A stretch of 64,000 nt of DNA from Trichaptum fuscoviolaceum (taxonomy: Eukaryota; Basidiomycota; Agaricomycetes; Hymenochaetales; Trichaptaceae): the NCBI GenBank assembly GCA_910574455.1, contig CAJSYZ010000001.1:907961-971960 (forward strand). Direction: 5' to 3'. The number at the start of each line of letters is the position of its first letter. Positions within the stretch are counted from its first letter, which is position 1. Position numbers and translations under genes: made by a program. The notes under the pieces are model-generated. The model was not told where the DNA came from and ran no database searches. It saw nothing but the letters and a program-made list of their open reading frames with translations. Shown one piece after another: positions 1 through 11,857 of this stretch.

Positions 1-1422
1 GGCATATTATCCCATCGTCTGGATCAATACTTGAAGTCATACTTGCCATCTTTCCTCTTAGCAAGCTTGCCAGAAACAATCGCTGTTTAGGCGCCGAAGT
101 ACCCACGGGGATACCACGGGTTTACGTGCATTAATCCCCACCTCGACTCCACCAAACGGCTTCGGTCCTGCAAAGCTTCCGAAGCACAGCACGGGTGTTG
201 TTCCTGACTCGTGCCGGTTTATTCATTACTCTTCGTGGAGGTTCCCAGCTTCGGCGGGGACTGGAATCTCTCGTTTGCTCGTAACATCCTGTATAACTTG
301 ACATCTGATCATAAAGGTGCGTAAATCCCTTGTACACGAGTCGCTCTTCTAACTGATGACTTGTCCAGCTCGCTCCAGGTCTGGCGAGCTCTTTGATCTA
401 TTGCGAGAATTAGGCTCACGTATCAAGCCTCTTTTGGGATACGCAAGGCTAACCACGTTCCGAAAGTGGTGCATAGCATTGCACCATGTGAGGCATTTTT
501 ACATTGCATTCAAGATTGCAAGTCTTTGTCTACTCTACTCCCGGCCGTGGAGCCCGCCCTGCAGTTCTGGAGTATGTGCCCCGCCGGGGCTCGGCGTTGT
601 TTGTCAATACACTTGCTATATCGGCTGTTTAGGCGACAGATCTTGGTGCCAAGCAATTCAACGCAGAACATACACCTCTCCATTGTACGACATGCTAGGT
701 TGACCTATGGCCGGGTACGAACAGTTATGGACTCGGTCATATTCAGGTCCGATGAGGGGAAGAAACGCTAGCACCGCGACATATTCGGGCCCGCTTCAAA
801 TACGCATGTTTTCAGTGTGTTCTCGCAGAAACTCACCTTTGGATCGTTTACCCTGCGGCGGATCCTCTTCAGACGTTGTCCTGTTTGACCTCTGCTAATC
901 AGGACCTATCATCACAGATGACCGATTACGGCGACTGGATCAGTTACCCAGACGCGCTACCGATCATCCTAGCATCAGGCTGTACGCTTTATTTATCCTT
1001 TCGTGTATCGACTTAGAAAGCGGAGCTTGGCTCATGACATTCGGACACGCTTTGTCCTTCAGGTTTGCATGAGGCACAGCGCTAAAGATCGCGTTTGAAA
1101 CAGCAGAACATAAATACGACAATCTCAAAGCATGAAGAAAGTCGGTGGCCTTGGAACCCAATCGCCTCTACCAACAGTCATCGCCCGGAATCTGCTCTTT
1201 ATGTTTTCATAGCTTCTTGCTCTCGATACCCTGGACCTAGACGACTTTCCCGTTATCCTCTCGATACTGTCATTTCGTGGCTGTCACGCAGAAAGTGTAT
1301 TCGAACAAGTTTTTTATTGCTACAAAGCCGAACTAAAGGTGAAATTTTCCATCAATCTTTTCCGTATATACATAAGCTTATTTTTAAATTCAGTGTATTC
1401 CGCTACCGATAGATTTGGACTG
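1..1422. other. No recognisable gene
   Basis: Several short open frames exist on both strands, but none shows a known motif, plausible splice structure or family resemblance. The last few hundred bases before 1423 are AT-richer and presumably hold the promoter of the zinc-cluster gene starting there. The phrase gctgtttaggcg occurs near 83 and 623, but I see no larger repeat around it. Confidence 0.4.
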
Positions 1423-2699
1423 ATGCAACGTATTCCTGCGGACGTTAATAACAATACCTCTAACTCGCAACCTCCTTCCAACAACCCTTCTGTTACAGCT
1501 GGTCCGCCTCGGCCTTCACAAGCACAATCAAACCATGATTATCCGGTCTGTTCAAACACTTGAATTTCTTCAAGTCGCTTACCAGCATACCTTAGAACTA
1601 TGGGAGCTTCGTGCAACAGACCGGCTCCATAGGCCAACCAAGCACAACGAGGACCCCATCAGCTCAAACAGATAGCTCTGATCTCCACCACTCCGGTAAT
1701 CTTCACATGACGCCCATTCCTTCAATGTATATCTCTGGAAATATCTTTACTTCTCGACCTGCAGTCAACGCCCAAAACCCTTACCATATGAATATCAGTA
1801 CTTCATCGCCTCTCAGTACGACATCTAATATGTACAGCAGTGCAGCTAGCCTTTCCTCTGCATCTTCTCAGGGAGCAACAGCTCATAATCTCAGTCAATC
1901 TCCATCCTCGACTACCCATACCAGCGGTGCGGTTCACAGGGAAAACCGTGCGCCATTTACGGCGATGACGGGTAGTCGGAGCGCCCCTTACGCGTACGTA
2001 GATCAGTCAAACGCATATGCCTCCGCTGGGCCAGGCATGCCTTCGGGATCTGATGCGTTCACCGGAAGCCATGTAAATAGACTCGATGTCAGCGCTGGTG
2101 CGGAATTTACTGGCTTACAAACCCAGTCATCCCTCACGACCACATTTGTTCCTGCTTCATCTTTTCCGACTGATATTGGTTCCTCGCATTATGAATCTGG
2201 ATTTATTGATCCGACCGAGCTGGCTCGGCGCTACGACTTGGATGCCATCGCTGAGAGGGAAAGGGCCAGCGCAGAGCGCGCCATGACTGCTTCACGCAGT
2301 TTTGTGAAGGCCTCAGCATCGCCGGGGTTCTCTTCATTGACGAAGTTAGATACAGCCCCTTCTCAGTCTCAACTCCACCCATCTCAAGGCAGCTCGCTCC
2401 AATTCATCACGGAAGATCCGACCTCCATGGCGCGGGTCGTCTCGAACTCCCTTAGTCACCACCGTATCGATCCGCAGGCGCGCTTACGGGATACCAACAA
2501 GTCCCCCTGTGCCAGATGCAAGCGATCACATATTAAGGTACATCCCCCCCGTCTGTCGAGTTGTATCGGCTACATTTCTGATACAAGTCCCTTTCACTAG
2601 TGTAACATTTCCCCTCCTTACAGCGCAGACCTCTGTGAAGCCTGCTCCAAAAAAAAATTACGAGTCTGTGAGGGGGGACCGCAGCTTTTTGACATGTGA
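1423..2699 (+). CDS. Zn2Cys6-like protein A with C-terminal zinc cluster
   Basis: Predicted nuclear DNA-binding protein of 379 residues in three exons: 1423-1545, 1620-2537 and 2601-2699, with phase-0 introns of 74 and 63 bases. The first 330 or so residues are low-complexity Ser/Thr/Gln/Pro-rich, typical of fungal regulators. Near residues 220-235 there is a short charged helix-like stretch (ELARRYDLDAIAERERA). The zinc cluster sits at the very C terminus, starting PCARCKRSHIK and ending LCEACSKKKLRVC. The spacing is C-x2-C-x6-C-x10-C-x2-C-x7-C. The second intron falls exactly before the third cysteine, and without splicing the domain is broken by a stop. Spacing, intron position and the linker PPYS motif recur in the genes at 5732 and 46164. 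Canonical fungal Zn2Cys6 proteins carry the cluster near the N terminus, with a shorter linker in Gal4. DNA binding is inferred from the cysteine pattern only. Confidence 0.72.
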
Positions 2700-3865
2700 C
2701 AATTTCAGTCCCGTCGAGCAAGGATACCCGACCTTATCAACTTGCGCTTCCTCAACAATGAATTATTTCTTCGTTCAGCCCAATCTGAGACATTTCCGTC
2801 TTCGCTCCGAATCAGAGTAACTTCCGCCAGACGATGGCAATTAATGATCGTCGTTGATCCAGTCCTTCTCTATCGACGCCATTCTCGGCCCATGTGCCTC
2901 GGCACGCCGCGACTCCGATTGTCCTTCATAAAACTGGCTTAGCACAACGTTGCAGGCACGTTGCACTGCTCCCACTCAAAGTTTCGCGGTTATCAATTCT
3001 CATGCCAAACAGCCATCATGTGCCACACCTGCAAGTTTGCTACCCCATGGTCTTCGTAAACTCTTCTATTTATATGCCATCCTATGAACGTTTTACATAC
3101 ATTGTTTGTCATGAACTCCAAGCCTTGTTATTTCTCACACCAGACATGACTTCTTCGGGGTTCACTTTGTTATATGGCAGGTTTTATCTCATTGCTTTCT
3201 TGATTTCACGCGGGTAGAGACATATACTACAATTCTAATTTCTCATTGGGACACGGACAAGGACAGATTTCAATGGACTGTAGATCATAGGTGTTATTCA
3301 GCAAATGTAGTGATCATGACCGTCACGAATTTGGATTATACTCCTGAGTCGTCACCTACCAAACGTACTGGGAGAACCTTTGCATTGTGTTAAAATAAAT
3401 GTAAATACCGAATGTGTCGTGCATGCTATTCTATCCAATGACACTATAGTTTATTCCTTCCGTTATGATAAAGTACTAGATTGGTATTCAATCCAACGCT
3501 CTCAACACATTCTCCGGGTCTCGAGCTTCCGTAAAGGCGTTGACTGCTGGCTACAGGGATGTTCTAAATCTTAAATCTAAGAATTTCCTCAAACTCGACC
3601 TATGTTGACCTCGGCCTTCAGGCCAGGGCTTGATCAAGATCAGGCATCTCTTATAGATCACAGGCCCAGTGAGATCGAACTCACACGAGAAGCATTCCCG
3701 GCCTAGTCTGGGCTGATCTCGAGTACATCGGTTTCATAATAAAAATGCCGGTACGTTTGATTCACGCTCAGACAAACTGGAGGAAGTCGAAGAGACATTG
3801 TAGCGCTTGATTGGAATTGAACAAAAAGATGGACGTGATAGTACAGTCTGATGCCGTCGTAAAAT
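2700..3865. other. Intergenic, convergent 3' region
   Basis: This lies between the 3' ends of zinc-cluster gene A (+) and EMC4 (-). I see no coding region here. Around 3664-3720 an imperfect inverted repeat (ggcccag ... ctgggct) surrounds a tRNA T-arm-like string, but no cloverleaf can be drawn. Confidence 0.4.
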
Positions 3866-4608
3866 TCACTGCAGAAAATTTTCGGGGGGCTTGGAGAAGG
3901 GTGTGAGTCAAGAGTGAGAATGGTTGCAGAATGGCAAGCAGCCTCACCGAACCACGGGTCTCGAATGCCAACCAGTCCCCCGTGCCCGTAGGTAAAAGAC
4001 CCATCGAGCGGCATTTCCACAAGCCAAGCGCAAGAGTCAACAGATTGCAAAGGAAGTAGACGATCTTCTGAAGCAGGAGGGTGGAGAGTGCATTTGCGTT
4101 CGAATTGGATGGCGCAAACGGCGCAAAGGCTTAGAGCACTTCGTTAGCTGGGTCTATCAAGAAACGAAATCACTCACCTGCGTTGACAGCAGCCATATTC
4201 TTGAATGGCGATGATAACAGCATGAAAACAATCCCCATGCTAAAGATTTGCACACCTCCACCCGACATATACAACATGAACGCTTGCATTGGTAACGACT
4301 TCGCGGGTGATGTCGCTAAATCCCATGCCCTCTTCTCTTTCAGCGTCGCGTAAGAGTCTGCTGTTGCGGTTGAAGACTTGGCCTGCGATTTAGAAACCTG
4401 TTATAGAAGAGAACATGAGTAAAAAAAGTAGCACAGACTCTCAAGGGGCAAACTACGCACATTTGACGACGCGGACGCGAAACCAGGCGGTGATGGTAGA
4501 TTCTTCCATCTTCATTTCATTCATTAGCTTTCCTCAAACATATTAGCTTTTATTATCTGCTTACTTGGAAGAGACATCCAGTGTTGTAAAATCCAGTCGT
4601 GTCGACAT
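3866..4608 (-). CDS. EMC4: ER membrane protein complex subunit 4
   Basis: Subunit of the ER membrane protein complex, the insertase for tail-anchored and multi-pass membrane proteins. Five exons (complement of 4565-4608, 4461-4509, 4178-4397, 3948-4129, 3866-3889) with introns of 48-63 bases give 172 residues, close to human EMC4 (183). The diagnostic family signature [10 protein letters not shown] followed by DWLAFETRG is near the C terminus, and the N-terminal part carries [10 protein letters not shown], typical of fungal EMC4. Two hydrophobic segments are visible (around [16 protein letters not shown] and [15 protein letters not shown]). The last exon encodes only PPENFLQ and the stop. Without that final intron the frame would run on with a non-homologous tail. 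The start was chosen at MSTRLDF because the upstream in-frame ATG adds unconserved sequence. All phases close, so the model is firm. Confidence 0.93.
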
Positions 4609-5731
4609 TGTGGGGATGCACGTAAAAGTGTAAGATATACAGCACAAAGAAAGGTGTGCATGATGATCGCGCGCCGCCGCCGGCGGTAATTCAAGTTTGG
4701 AAATTACGGTTTCTGGTGCATCGCTATACTCTTTTCCTCTCTTTTCTGCCAATAGTTTCAAAGTCGAGATGCTGCGCACAAGCAAGCTCGTTGGTACCTC
4801 TAATCTCTGGAACCGATACAATAATCTAATCGTGTGATCACTCTTATCCGGGAACTCTAAGGACGCGTAATCGATTTACTTGTGTATGAGTTCATAATTC
4901 CGACGCAATCTTGGAGGTCTCCGATGGTATGTTCTCCACTCAAAATTGTCATAATCGACTCAGAATGATGACAGGATCAGGGACCTCTAGATGGTTCATT
5001 GATTAAGAATGCAAACAGCTTCATGTTCAGCACGTTGTGTCGAGTAATGCAAACCGGTGCTGTGTTTCCTTGAATCATATTGCGCTGCTTCACCATTGAT
5101 CCGCACTTTACTCGTGAACTCTACCTGATTCCTCCCATCTGGGCGTAATCTATGGACAAATGGAGCTTGCTTGTACGGGCTAGAGGCATATTGGGGTAAT
5201 CGTAAAGGCAAACGTGATTGAGAGAGTGGGCTTTCATCTTCCCCAAAGTGTGACAGCTGTCATGCCAATGCTATGCATATGTCTTCGTCAATCGGCGCGA
5301 GCGCGAAATATTGTTTGGATGGAAGGACTTTGAGAGGAATTGAGTAAGCTTCGTACAAGGCACTTTCCCAATTTATCAAATAGCCCGCTAACACGAGTAG
5401 GGGTTGAATAGTCCTACCGGGTTCATAGAGAAAGCACGAAGGGAAACGAAATCTCGTATATATATATATAAGTATGAATTAGGAGGTCTGCAGAGCAGTC
5501 GCGAACAAGCCTTCGTATTTCTGTTCAAGTGGCTGGTTTCCGTACAGTTCATTACTTACAGTACATGGCGGGCAATATCTTCTCCGTATTTCGCGGGACA
5601 GTAGATCAGTCACTCATATGTGATGGTTTTGCATTGGTACGTTACCCATGGTCGCCTACCTGATCCAAGTCTGACCTTTAGCGCTGGATTTTTAGCCGTC
5701 TGGCGTCTCAGCTAGTATTAACAGAGAATTT
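4609..5731. other. Intergenic, divergent promoter region
   Basis: This holds the upstream regions of EMC4 (-) and zinc-cluster gene B (+). A (TA)7 microsatellite lies at 5457-5470. Short frames are present but none is convincing. Confidence 0.4.
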
Positions 5732-6565
5732 ATGGAAGGTATACCACAGGGCTCTGACTTGGAAAACCATTGCGCACCGCGTGGAGGAACTCCTCTGGCG
5801 CTGTCCCATCAACAGCAATTTACTAGCCCTCACCAACGGCAGTATTATCCTGTGAGCCTCAAGTGAACAAACGCATACTATTGCCAGAGCTTGACTAGGA
5901 TGCTTCTTTTCAGGCCAGTTTAACTCAGTACAATAGTATCTACACTCATCCTGCGTCAAATATCGGATCGCTGTCTGAGCATATCCACGAAATGGATGAT
6001 AGCTATGAATTGCGCAGTGTGACACAGTTCCCTCTGCCCAATTCTACCTTCACCTCAAATATCCCACCACCACCACCTACACCCCTGTTCTTCAATAATG
6101 TTCTCCGAAATTCCGAGCCAATTCCACTACGGGAAGCGTCACAAGTTCACGAGCCCATGAACTCCAACCCTCCCCACACTTGCGTGTCTTCTGGTTCTAT
6201 TCTTATCCCGAACAGGGGCACGCTGGATGAGTTCATTCCTCCATCTCGAATGCCTCCGAAAACTCGTCGGAAAAGCAATGCACTCCGGAAGAATTTCAAG
6301 GGGACTAATAGAGATCCTTGTTTGCGGTGTAAACGTCTACATATGAAGGTGTGTACATAAATAGCCTTTCCACGTCTATCATCAACATTTACTGATATGA
6401 CTTCTCAAGTGTGTTATCACGGCTCCGTTCACCAAGAACCTGTGCATGAAATGTCACAGAAAAGGCTGGATCTCATGTGTCGGTGGTCGTGAAACCGCAA
6501 AACCCGGATATATGTCTTTTCAAAGTTTGACCTTGCCACTGGCCCAGAGTAATCACATTTGCTGA
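5732..6565 (+). CDS. Zn2Cys6-like protein B with C-terminal zinc cluster
   Basis: Paralogue of the gene at 1423, with 236 residues. Three exons (5732-5851, 5914-6348, 6410-6565) are joined by phase-0 introns of 62 and 61 bases. Exon 1 has 40 codons and ends in YYP; gene A's exon 1 has 41 codons and ends in DYP, so the architecture is conserved. The middle is Pro/Asn/Ser-rich, followed by a basic patch (PPKTRRKSNALRKNFK) that could be a nuclear localisation signal. The zinc cluster begins PCLRCKRLHMK, and after the intron continues with third Cys, ten residues, then LCMKCHRKGWISC. The spacing C-x2-C-x6-C-x10-C-x2-C-x7-C is identical to gene A. About 25 residues follow the cluster. Regulator function is inferred; no target is evident. 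It lies in the same orientation as gene A on the other side of EMC4, suggesting an old local duplication. Confidence 0.7.
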
Positions 6566-7228
6566 TCGTATTTACTACGTGCACTTTCTCTACTATGATC
6601 CCTTTTCTAAATACACCATATCTCAGTAACCCGATTGCTGCCTGCTTCTCTCTACTATTAATTCTGATTTTATAGTTCTCGCGTGCCGGAGACCATGCCG
6701 AGATCAAAGTGTCAAACTCAGACGCAAAACTAGTCGCTTGTGCCTTCTGGACCTTGTGTTTTCTTCGAATGTACTATGTATACCTCGATATGATATTTTA
6801 TATCAGCTCTCACCAATCTAGAGGTTATGAAAATTTTAAACGCATACTACCCTATTCATACGTTAAGCACCCTTGAGCTTCAAGTTATGCACGACTCGGA
6901 GGTAGCCTAAATTATTTCTGCCCTATATCCGTACACCTCGTATTGCATAAGATTCTACATAATGTAGCCTCTGAAAATCTTTGCTTCAGTTTATGACACT
7001 CAAATTGTGTAACAATTAGTCTCTTAGATAGTTTTGTAGCAAAAATGTTGTTATCCGTCAGCGCCGCGGTTCCGAATTATCCCGATTCAAGTTGCACTGG
7101 CACGCCGGCGGCGGCGGTGCTGCTCACGTCATACCTTCCCATTCCGTCGCAACTTCAAGTTGTTAGCAATCCTGAATGCCTGCCGATTTTTGTCCATCTT
7201 ACTTTCCTGCTGTCAAGTCGCGGTTGGG
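6566..7228. other. Intergenic, upstream of COX17
   Basis: This is AT-rich sequence downstream of zinc-cluster gene B and upstream of COX17. An open frame from 7045 overlaps the presumed COX17 leader and looks non-coding. I see no RNA gene. Confidence 0.4.
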
Positions 7229-7598
7229 ATGTTTGAGAAGGTATTTACATCTCTCATAACTTCTTAAAAATGCGCACATATTGACCGAATAGCTCACGTC
7301 CTGGTGGGGAGGTTCACCTGCGCCCGCGCCCGTGCCGGGAACGAAACCAGTCAACCCACTGAACCCGAAGGGCCTCAAACCGTACGTCCTTACCTTCTCC
7401 ACGAACAAGAAACATCCTATTGATAATTTCTGCATGGGCACTCAATAAATAACTTTAAGATGCTGCGCCTGCCCCGAAACCAAGTCCGCGCGGGACGAGT
7501 GCTACATGAACACGGACCCGTCTGTAGCGGATGAGAAATGCAAGGAGCTTGTCGCGGCGCACGTCAAGTGCATGCGTGGATATGGGTTCGAGATATGA
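7229..7598 (+). CDS. COX17: Cytochrome c oxidase copper chaperone COX17
   Basis: Small soluble copper chaperone of the mitochondrial intermembrane space; it passes Cu(I) to SCO1 and COX11 for cytochrome oxidase assembly. Three exons (7229-7240, 7293-7381, 7460-7598) give 79 residues, in the normal size range. The hallmark KPCCACPETK is split by the second intron: the Pro codon is shared across it. The copper-binding CC is followed by twin CX9C motifs (CPETKSARDEC and CKELVAAHVKC), used for MIA40-dependent oxidative import. The C terminus MRGYGFEI is conserved. Exon 1 codes only for MFEK, which makes the first exon easy to miss. The N-terminal segment is Pro/Ala-rich as in other fungal COX17 proteins. 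Confidence 0.95.
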
Positions 7599-7883
7599 GA
7601 GCGATGAGAACAGGATGTGAACAGCGGCAACGTAAAAAGGTGCGTCTTCTATGTGTTTGGAAACGTAACGAAAAGCTGATTAAGAACGCAAGACTTCTAC
7701 TCGGCAGGAACCCACTTCAAAACATTTCTATCTTATTTTTCATTTCATAGAGGCCAATCACACGATGTACTGCTGCTAATTGCATGAATCCCAACTCATA
7801 TGGTTTTGGCAATGTCGATTGTTTGTTATTCATCTTACATCTTACTCAATTGTACAGCCTTTACTTCCGAGATCATTGCTATC

Positions 7884-8882
7884 CTATTCTTTCTTCTCCG
7901 CTTCTACCTCCTCCGGCGCATCTAGCTCGGGGTAGTAACGGTAGATACCGTTGCCGTATTTTTGCCGACGGTCGCTCTCTAAGTACGCAGCAATCTTCGG
8001 GCGTGTCTTCACGCGCTCGTAGAGTGCGAATATCTTTGGGAAATCAGGCTTGACTTTCGCAAGAGCGCGGGGGAAAGCATAGGAAAGCTAGTCAACACAG
8101 AACGAAAGGCTTCAACAATTAAGTTTACAAGTCCTAGAGTTCAAAGACTTACGCCGTCGACAAGGTGATAGAGCATGAGGTCTGCATAGGTAAGGGAGTC
8201 ACCGACAAGCCACTCGCCATTCGCCTCGAGTGCCTGTTCGAAGTGCTTGAAGAACTTTGGAATGCGGGTTTCGCGGAAGTCCTTTGCTTTGAGGAGCGCT
8301 GGTTCCTTCTGATCTTCGTAATACTGCGCAGCTAACCCCGTATATTTAGATCGAATGGAAAAGGACACAGGTATAAACTTACATGCGATGGGGTGATGCG
8401 TATCGTGACATTCGTTCTGAACGCTGTTTCGTGCTTATCAGTTTCACGACAGCTCAAGCAGAAACAAGGTACAAACGCACTCAGCAGCTGTCAAAAACAG
8501 TTGATTCACCCTATACTTGCCCTGGTCGTCCTCCGGAGTAAGCTTGAGTTTCTGGCCGAGATAAAACATGATGTTGGGCAGCTGTGATATCTCGACGTCT
8601 CCGTGTTGGAGAATGGGCGGCGCGAAGTGTTGTGCAGTTCCGATGAGAGCGACCACAGCTTTGACACCTTGGGTGTACGCGACATCCTCGTAGTCCGCTC
8701 CTGCCTCCTCTAGTGCGAGGCGGATGGGCTCACCACGGCCGGGTAAGCCTGGCCAGTCTATGTAGAGTGAGGTCAGATAAATGCCCCATGTAAACTGTGA
8801 CGACGGTAGACATACATAACAGCTTGTACTTCTCCTCCGTCCTTAGCTTCTTCTTTGCAGACCCTTCCTCATGTTCCGCCAT
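7884..8882 (-). CDS. Glutathione S-transferase (sigma-like)
   Basis: Cytosolic-type glutathione S-transferase of 255 residues from M(AEHEEG) at 8882. It conjugates glutathione to electrophiles. Five exons (8816-8882, 8481-8757, 8383-8423, 8153-8331, 7884-8087, complement) all join in phase. The thioredoxin-fold N domain starts KYKLLYWPGLPGRGEPIRLA; the Tyr of LLYW is the likely catalytic residue and is split by intron 1. The glutathione-site region has PPILQHGDVEISQ. The all-helical C domain carries NECHDTHHPIA and the typical GDSLTYADLMLYHLVDG. The 41-base exon 3 is required for the conserved NECHD frame, using acceptor gaaacag rather than the nearby ttcag. The reading frame stays open for 95 further codons upstream of this Met, into an Arg/Ser/Thr-rich sequence resembling a mitochondrial presequence (see findings). 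Confidence 0.92.
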
Positions 8883-9585
8883 CTTCTCCGTCGTTGGACT
8901 AGAGGTCTTCGTCTGGCTGCGTGTCGCCGGCGTCGTGAATGAGTAAGCTCGCGACTGCGTCAGTCGCGTGGAGACTAAGATGGTGGTAGTTGAAAGAGGT
9001 CTAGAACGGTGAGCGCTGAGCAGTGGGAATGTTGGTGCCGCATGTCTGCAGACAACTCGGAGCGGACGAAACGGAGTCTGAGGGTCAACGTGACCGTGAC
9101 TTATGTTTGCCATTAGCCATGTTGCGGCAAACGTCGATGTTCTACGGCAGCCCGCAACTTTTATCATCGTAGCGCTGGTACTCTCTGATGCCGCTGAGCA
9201 CTTCGAGCTCTCTCGAACTCGTCGTCAAAACTGGGCGTCGTCAAAAACACTGCCAACTGCGACGTTATTAGTACGCGAAATATAGAATAATGGTCACGTG
9301 AAAATGCAGATGCAAGGGGACTTACCAGAACCATTTGCCTTCTGCGCAGGAAGTTGCAGCTAACTTCGATGTTATCAGTCTTACCATTGCGCTGCAATGC
9401 GCACTGCGAGCTTATGGCGGTGGAAACAATGTCCTTGCTCGAGATCAGAGGCAAAATAGGTATAAATAGCATTAGATCACGTGAATGTTCATTAGTCATG
9501 CGCGCCAAATTTCAGCGCTGCAGTGGTGAGTCTGCCAGTGTCGAGGTCACGGTCGCGTTGTTGGCCAGACTTTGTTCCGTCCAAA
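8883..9585. promoter_or_regulatory. Divergent GST / SF3B4 intergenic region
   Basis: About 700 bases separate the GST start (-) and the SF3B4 start (+). The GST-proximal 285 bases form an in-frame open extension of GST, so the true promoter space may be only about 400 bases. I see no clear TATA box. Confidence 0.4.
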
Positions 9586-10783
9586 ATGTCCCGACCTCAA
9601 GAAGACAGGAACCAAGAGGCAACGGTCTATCTGGTAAGCTCAAAAGGAACATGATAGAACTGTGTATAGCTCTAATGTGCAAACAACTGTAGGGAAACTT
9701 GGACGAACGATGTACGGATGCTCTCGTCTGGGAGCTGATGCTACAGGCAGGGCCAGTCGGTATGCTTTCCCAACTTGTATGACGTTTGCTGATCTCGGTC
9801 TGACAATGTAAACACAGTGAATGTTCATTTACCAAAGGACCGTATTTCTATGGCACACCAAGGGTATGGCTTTTGCGAGTTTTTGACTGAGGAAGACGCC
9901 GAGTATGCTTGCAAGATTATGAACCAAATAAAACTCTGGGGGAAACCAATTCGAGTGAACAAGGTGTGTGCTAAGCTAACTACTCTTATTAAGTCCTTAT
10001 GGTAACGCTTTTATTCGATAGGCGTCGTCGGACAAGAAACAGCTTGACGTCGGCGCGAACCTGTTCATCGGAAATCTCGACGAGAATGTCGACGAACGAC
10101 TGCTATACGACACCTTCAGCGCGTTCGGCATGCTCGCAACAACGGCCAAGATCGCGCGCGACCCCTCCTCCGGCCAGTCAAAAGGCTACGGCTTTGTCTC
10201 CTACACCGACTTCGAGTCCGCCGACGGCGCGATCGAGGCGATGAACGGCCAGTTCCTGATGAACAAGGCCATCACCGTGCAGTACGCGTTCAAGAAAGAC
10301 GGGAAGGGCGAGCGGCACGGGACGGCTGCCGAGCGTCTGCTTGCTGCGCAGGCGCGGAAGAACAACGCGCTGCCCGTCACGGCGCGCCCGCCGCCCGCGA
10401 CGCTCAACGCGCTCGCTGCGTTTGGCCCATCCGCCCCCTCTGGTCCTGCAGTGACGACGACGCCGATACCGCCGCCGGGCATGCCGTACCAAGGACCGTA
10501 TCAAGGGCAGTTCGCCGGTGCACTTGCAGCGGGCCCGCCACCGTCGTCGATGGGCCAACCGCCTCCGCCTCCTGGCTTTGGTGGGCCCCCGCCAATGGGC
10601 ATGGGCATGCCAGGTATGCCACCACCAGGCTTTGGAGGGATGCCACCCCCTCCGCCAGGCTTTGGCCCTCCACCTGGGTATGGCGGTGTACCACCTGCTA
10701 TGGGCATGCCTCCGCCTGGATTTGGAGGTCCTCCTGTCGGAATGCCTCCTCCGCCTGGTTTCGGTATACCGCAACAGCGATAG
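9586..10783 (+). CDS. SF3B4: Splicing factor 3B subunit 4 (SAP49/Hsh49)
   Basis: U2 snRNP SF3b component that helps tether U2 to the branch-site region. Four exons (9586-9633, 9693-9759, 9818-9963, 10022-10783), with introns of 58-59 bases, encode 340 residues. There are two RRMs. RRM1 has RNP2 VYLGNL (split by intron 1) and RNP1 [11 protein letters not shown]2 has RNP2 LFIGNL and RNP1 KGYGFVSY. The tail from about residue 190 is Pro/Gly/Met-rich with repeated PPPGFGG units, as in metazoan and fungal SF3B4. The start [16 protein letters not shown] fits the family. Long open frames on the opposite strand of exon 4 are GC-rich shadows of this Pro/Gly repeat. Confidence 0.95.
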
Positions 10784-10952
10784 CCACATTTACATTCCGG
10801 ATTTGTTTAGTTTTGCAGATGCTACTCGCATATGAAAAGAACACATGTTTTCGTGTACATAGTTCATACAAAATTAGTGTAGATATGTAGTTACAATAGT
10901 AGTCTGAGGGTATCGAGAGGTGATAAAATGTGCGAAGACACCGAAGCAGTGC

Positions 10953-11857
10953 TCAGTACGCTACTCTTACACACTTCCCATTCCACTTTTCCCATTGAGG
11001 TAGACACTTCTCGACGATGAAATGAGCAACGTCTCGCCTACTAACCGTATACCCACTTGCGACTTCCTTCTCCTCTGCCCTATACGCTTTATCGCCCTTC
11101 TTGTCGGCCTTACAATCACCATCCGTCAGCATCGAGGGACGAACAACGACGACGTCGGTCAAGAAACCACCATCCTCCGCCCGCTCGCCGTCCAACTTCG
11201 ACTTCCATCCGGGAGGGAGAATCGTCACGAGCGGCTCCCCGTCTTCCTTCGGCCACACCCAGCCATGGGCGGCGTAGTGCACGACGCGTTCCATGCCCAG
11301 CTTGTCCTTGTGCGGGCTGCGGAGCAGGTACGCGTACATCGGCTTCATCGCGAGCGGGAGCGCGTTGTGTGCGCTCTTGCTCAGGCCCGTGCTTGAGATG
11401 AGGATGAGCTTGGGCTGCGGCTGCGTTGAGGCGTCTTTGGGGAAGCAGGGGATGAGCGCGAGCATCGCGCGCGTGCAGAGGTCCGGCGGGTCGATGATAG
11501 CCCCGCCCGTGATGGTGAACTTCGGTGTGCCGCCGACAGAGAAGAGCACGACGTCCGGGATCCCGTGCTCAGAGCCCTCTGCGGAGGCCGCCCATGCTTT
11601 CTGGACATCGGCTTCTTTAAGCGCGTCGCCTTGCACGAGTCGGGCGTGGCCCGAAACGATGTAAGGCTGGATTGTCTCGTCTTTGTCGAAGCAGGCGACA
11701 TTACGGAGCAAGAAGGTGACTGTCGCTCCTTGTTCTGTGCAACAAATTGTCAATATCCTCGAGCAACGTCCTGAGCTAAAGATGATTGCATACTCAGAAG
11801 TCTTTGTGCGGCATAGTAGCCAATGTTGCGAGAAGCACCGATAGCGAAGACCTTCAT
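10953..11857 (-). CDS. NAD(P)-binding Rossmann-fold protein
   Basis: 281 residues in two exons (complement of 11794-11857 and 10953-11734; intron 11735-11793). It opens with a Rossmann beta-alpha unit, MKVFAIGASRNIGYYAA. This continues after the intron with GATVTFLLRN, as in atypical (NmrA-like) short-chain dehydrogenases that bind NAD(P). Other features are DVVLFSVGG, LILISSTGLS and the C-terminal part GGFLTDVVVVRPSMLTDG, then DVAHFIVEKCL. No canonical YxxxK active site is visible, so it could be a redox sensor or an unassigned reductase; the substrate is unknown. The upstream in-frame ATG (MDMKDG) is not used in this model because the Rossmann motif starts at the chosen Met. A decayed fragment of a relative of this gene lies near 36570-36870. 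Confidence 0.82.

Noticed and set aside
356..703. 115-codon plus-strand ORF near the left edge
   Set aside because: Cys/Pro/Ser composition without motif, splice structure or recognisable homology.
3664..3720. tRNA-like T-arm (gtgagttcgatctcac on the minus strand)
   Set aside because: No matching acceptor, D or anticodon stems at proper distances; better described as an inverted repeat.
10178..10789. Long minus-strand open frame opposite SF3B4 exon 4
   Set aside because: It mirrors the GC-rich Pro/Gly repeat of SF3B4; composition explains its length and it has no family features.
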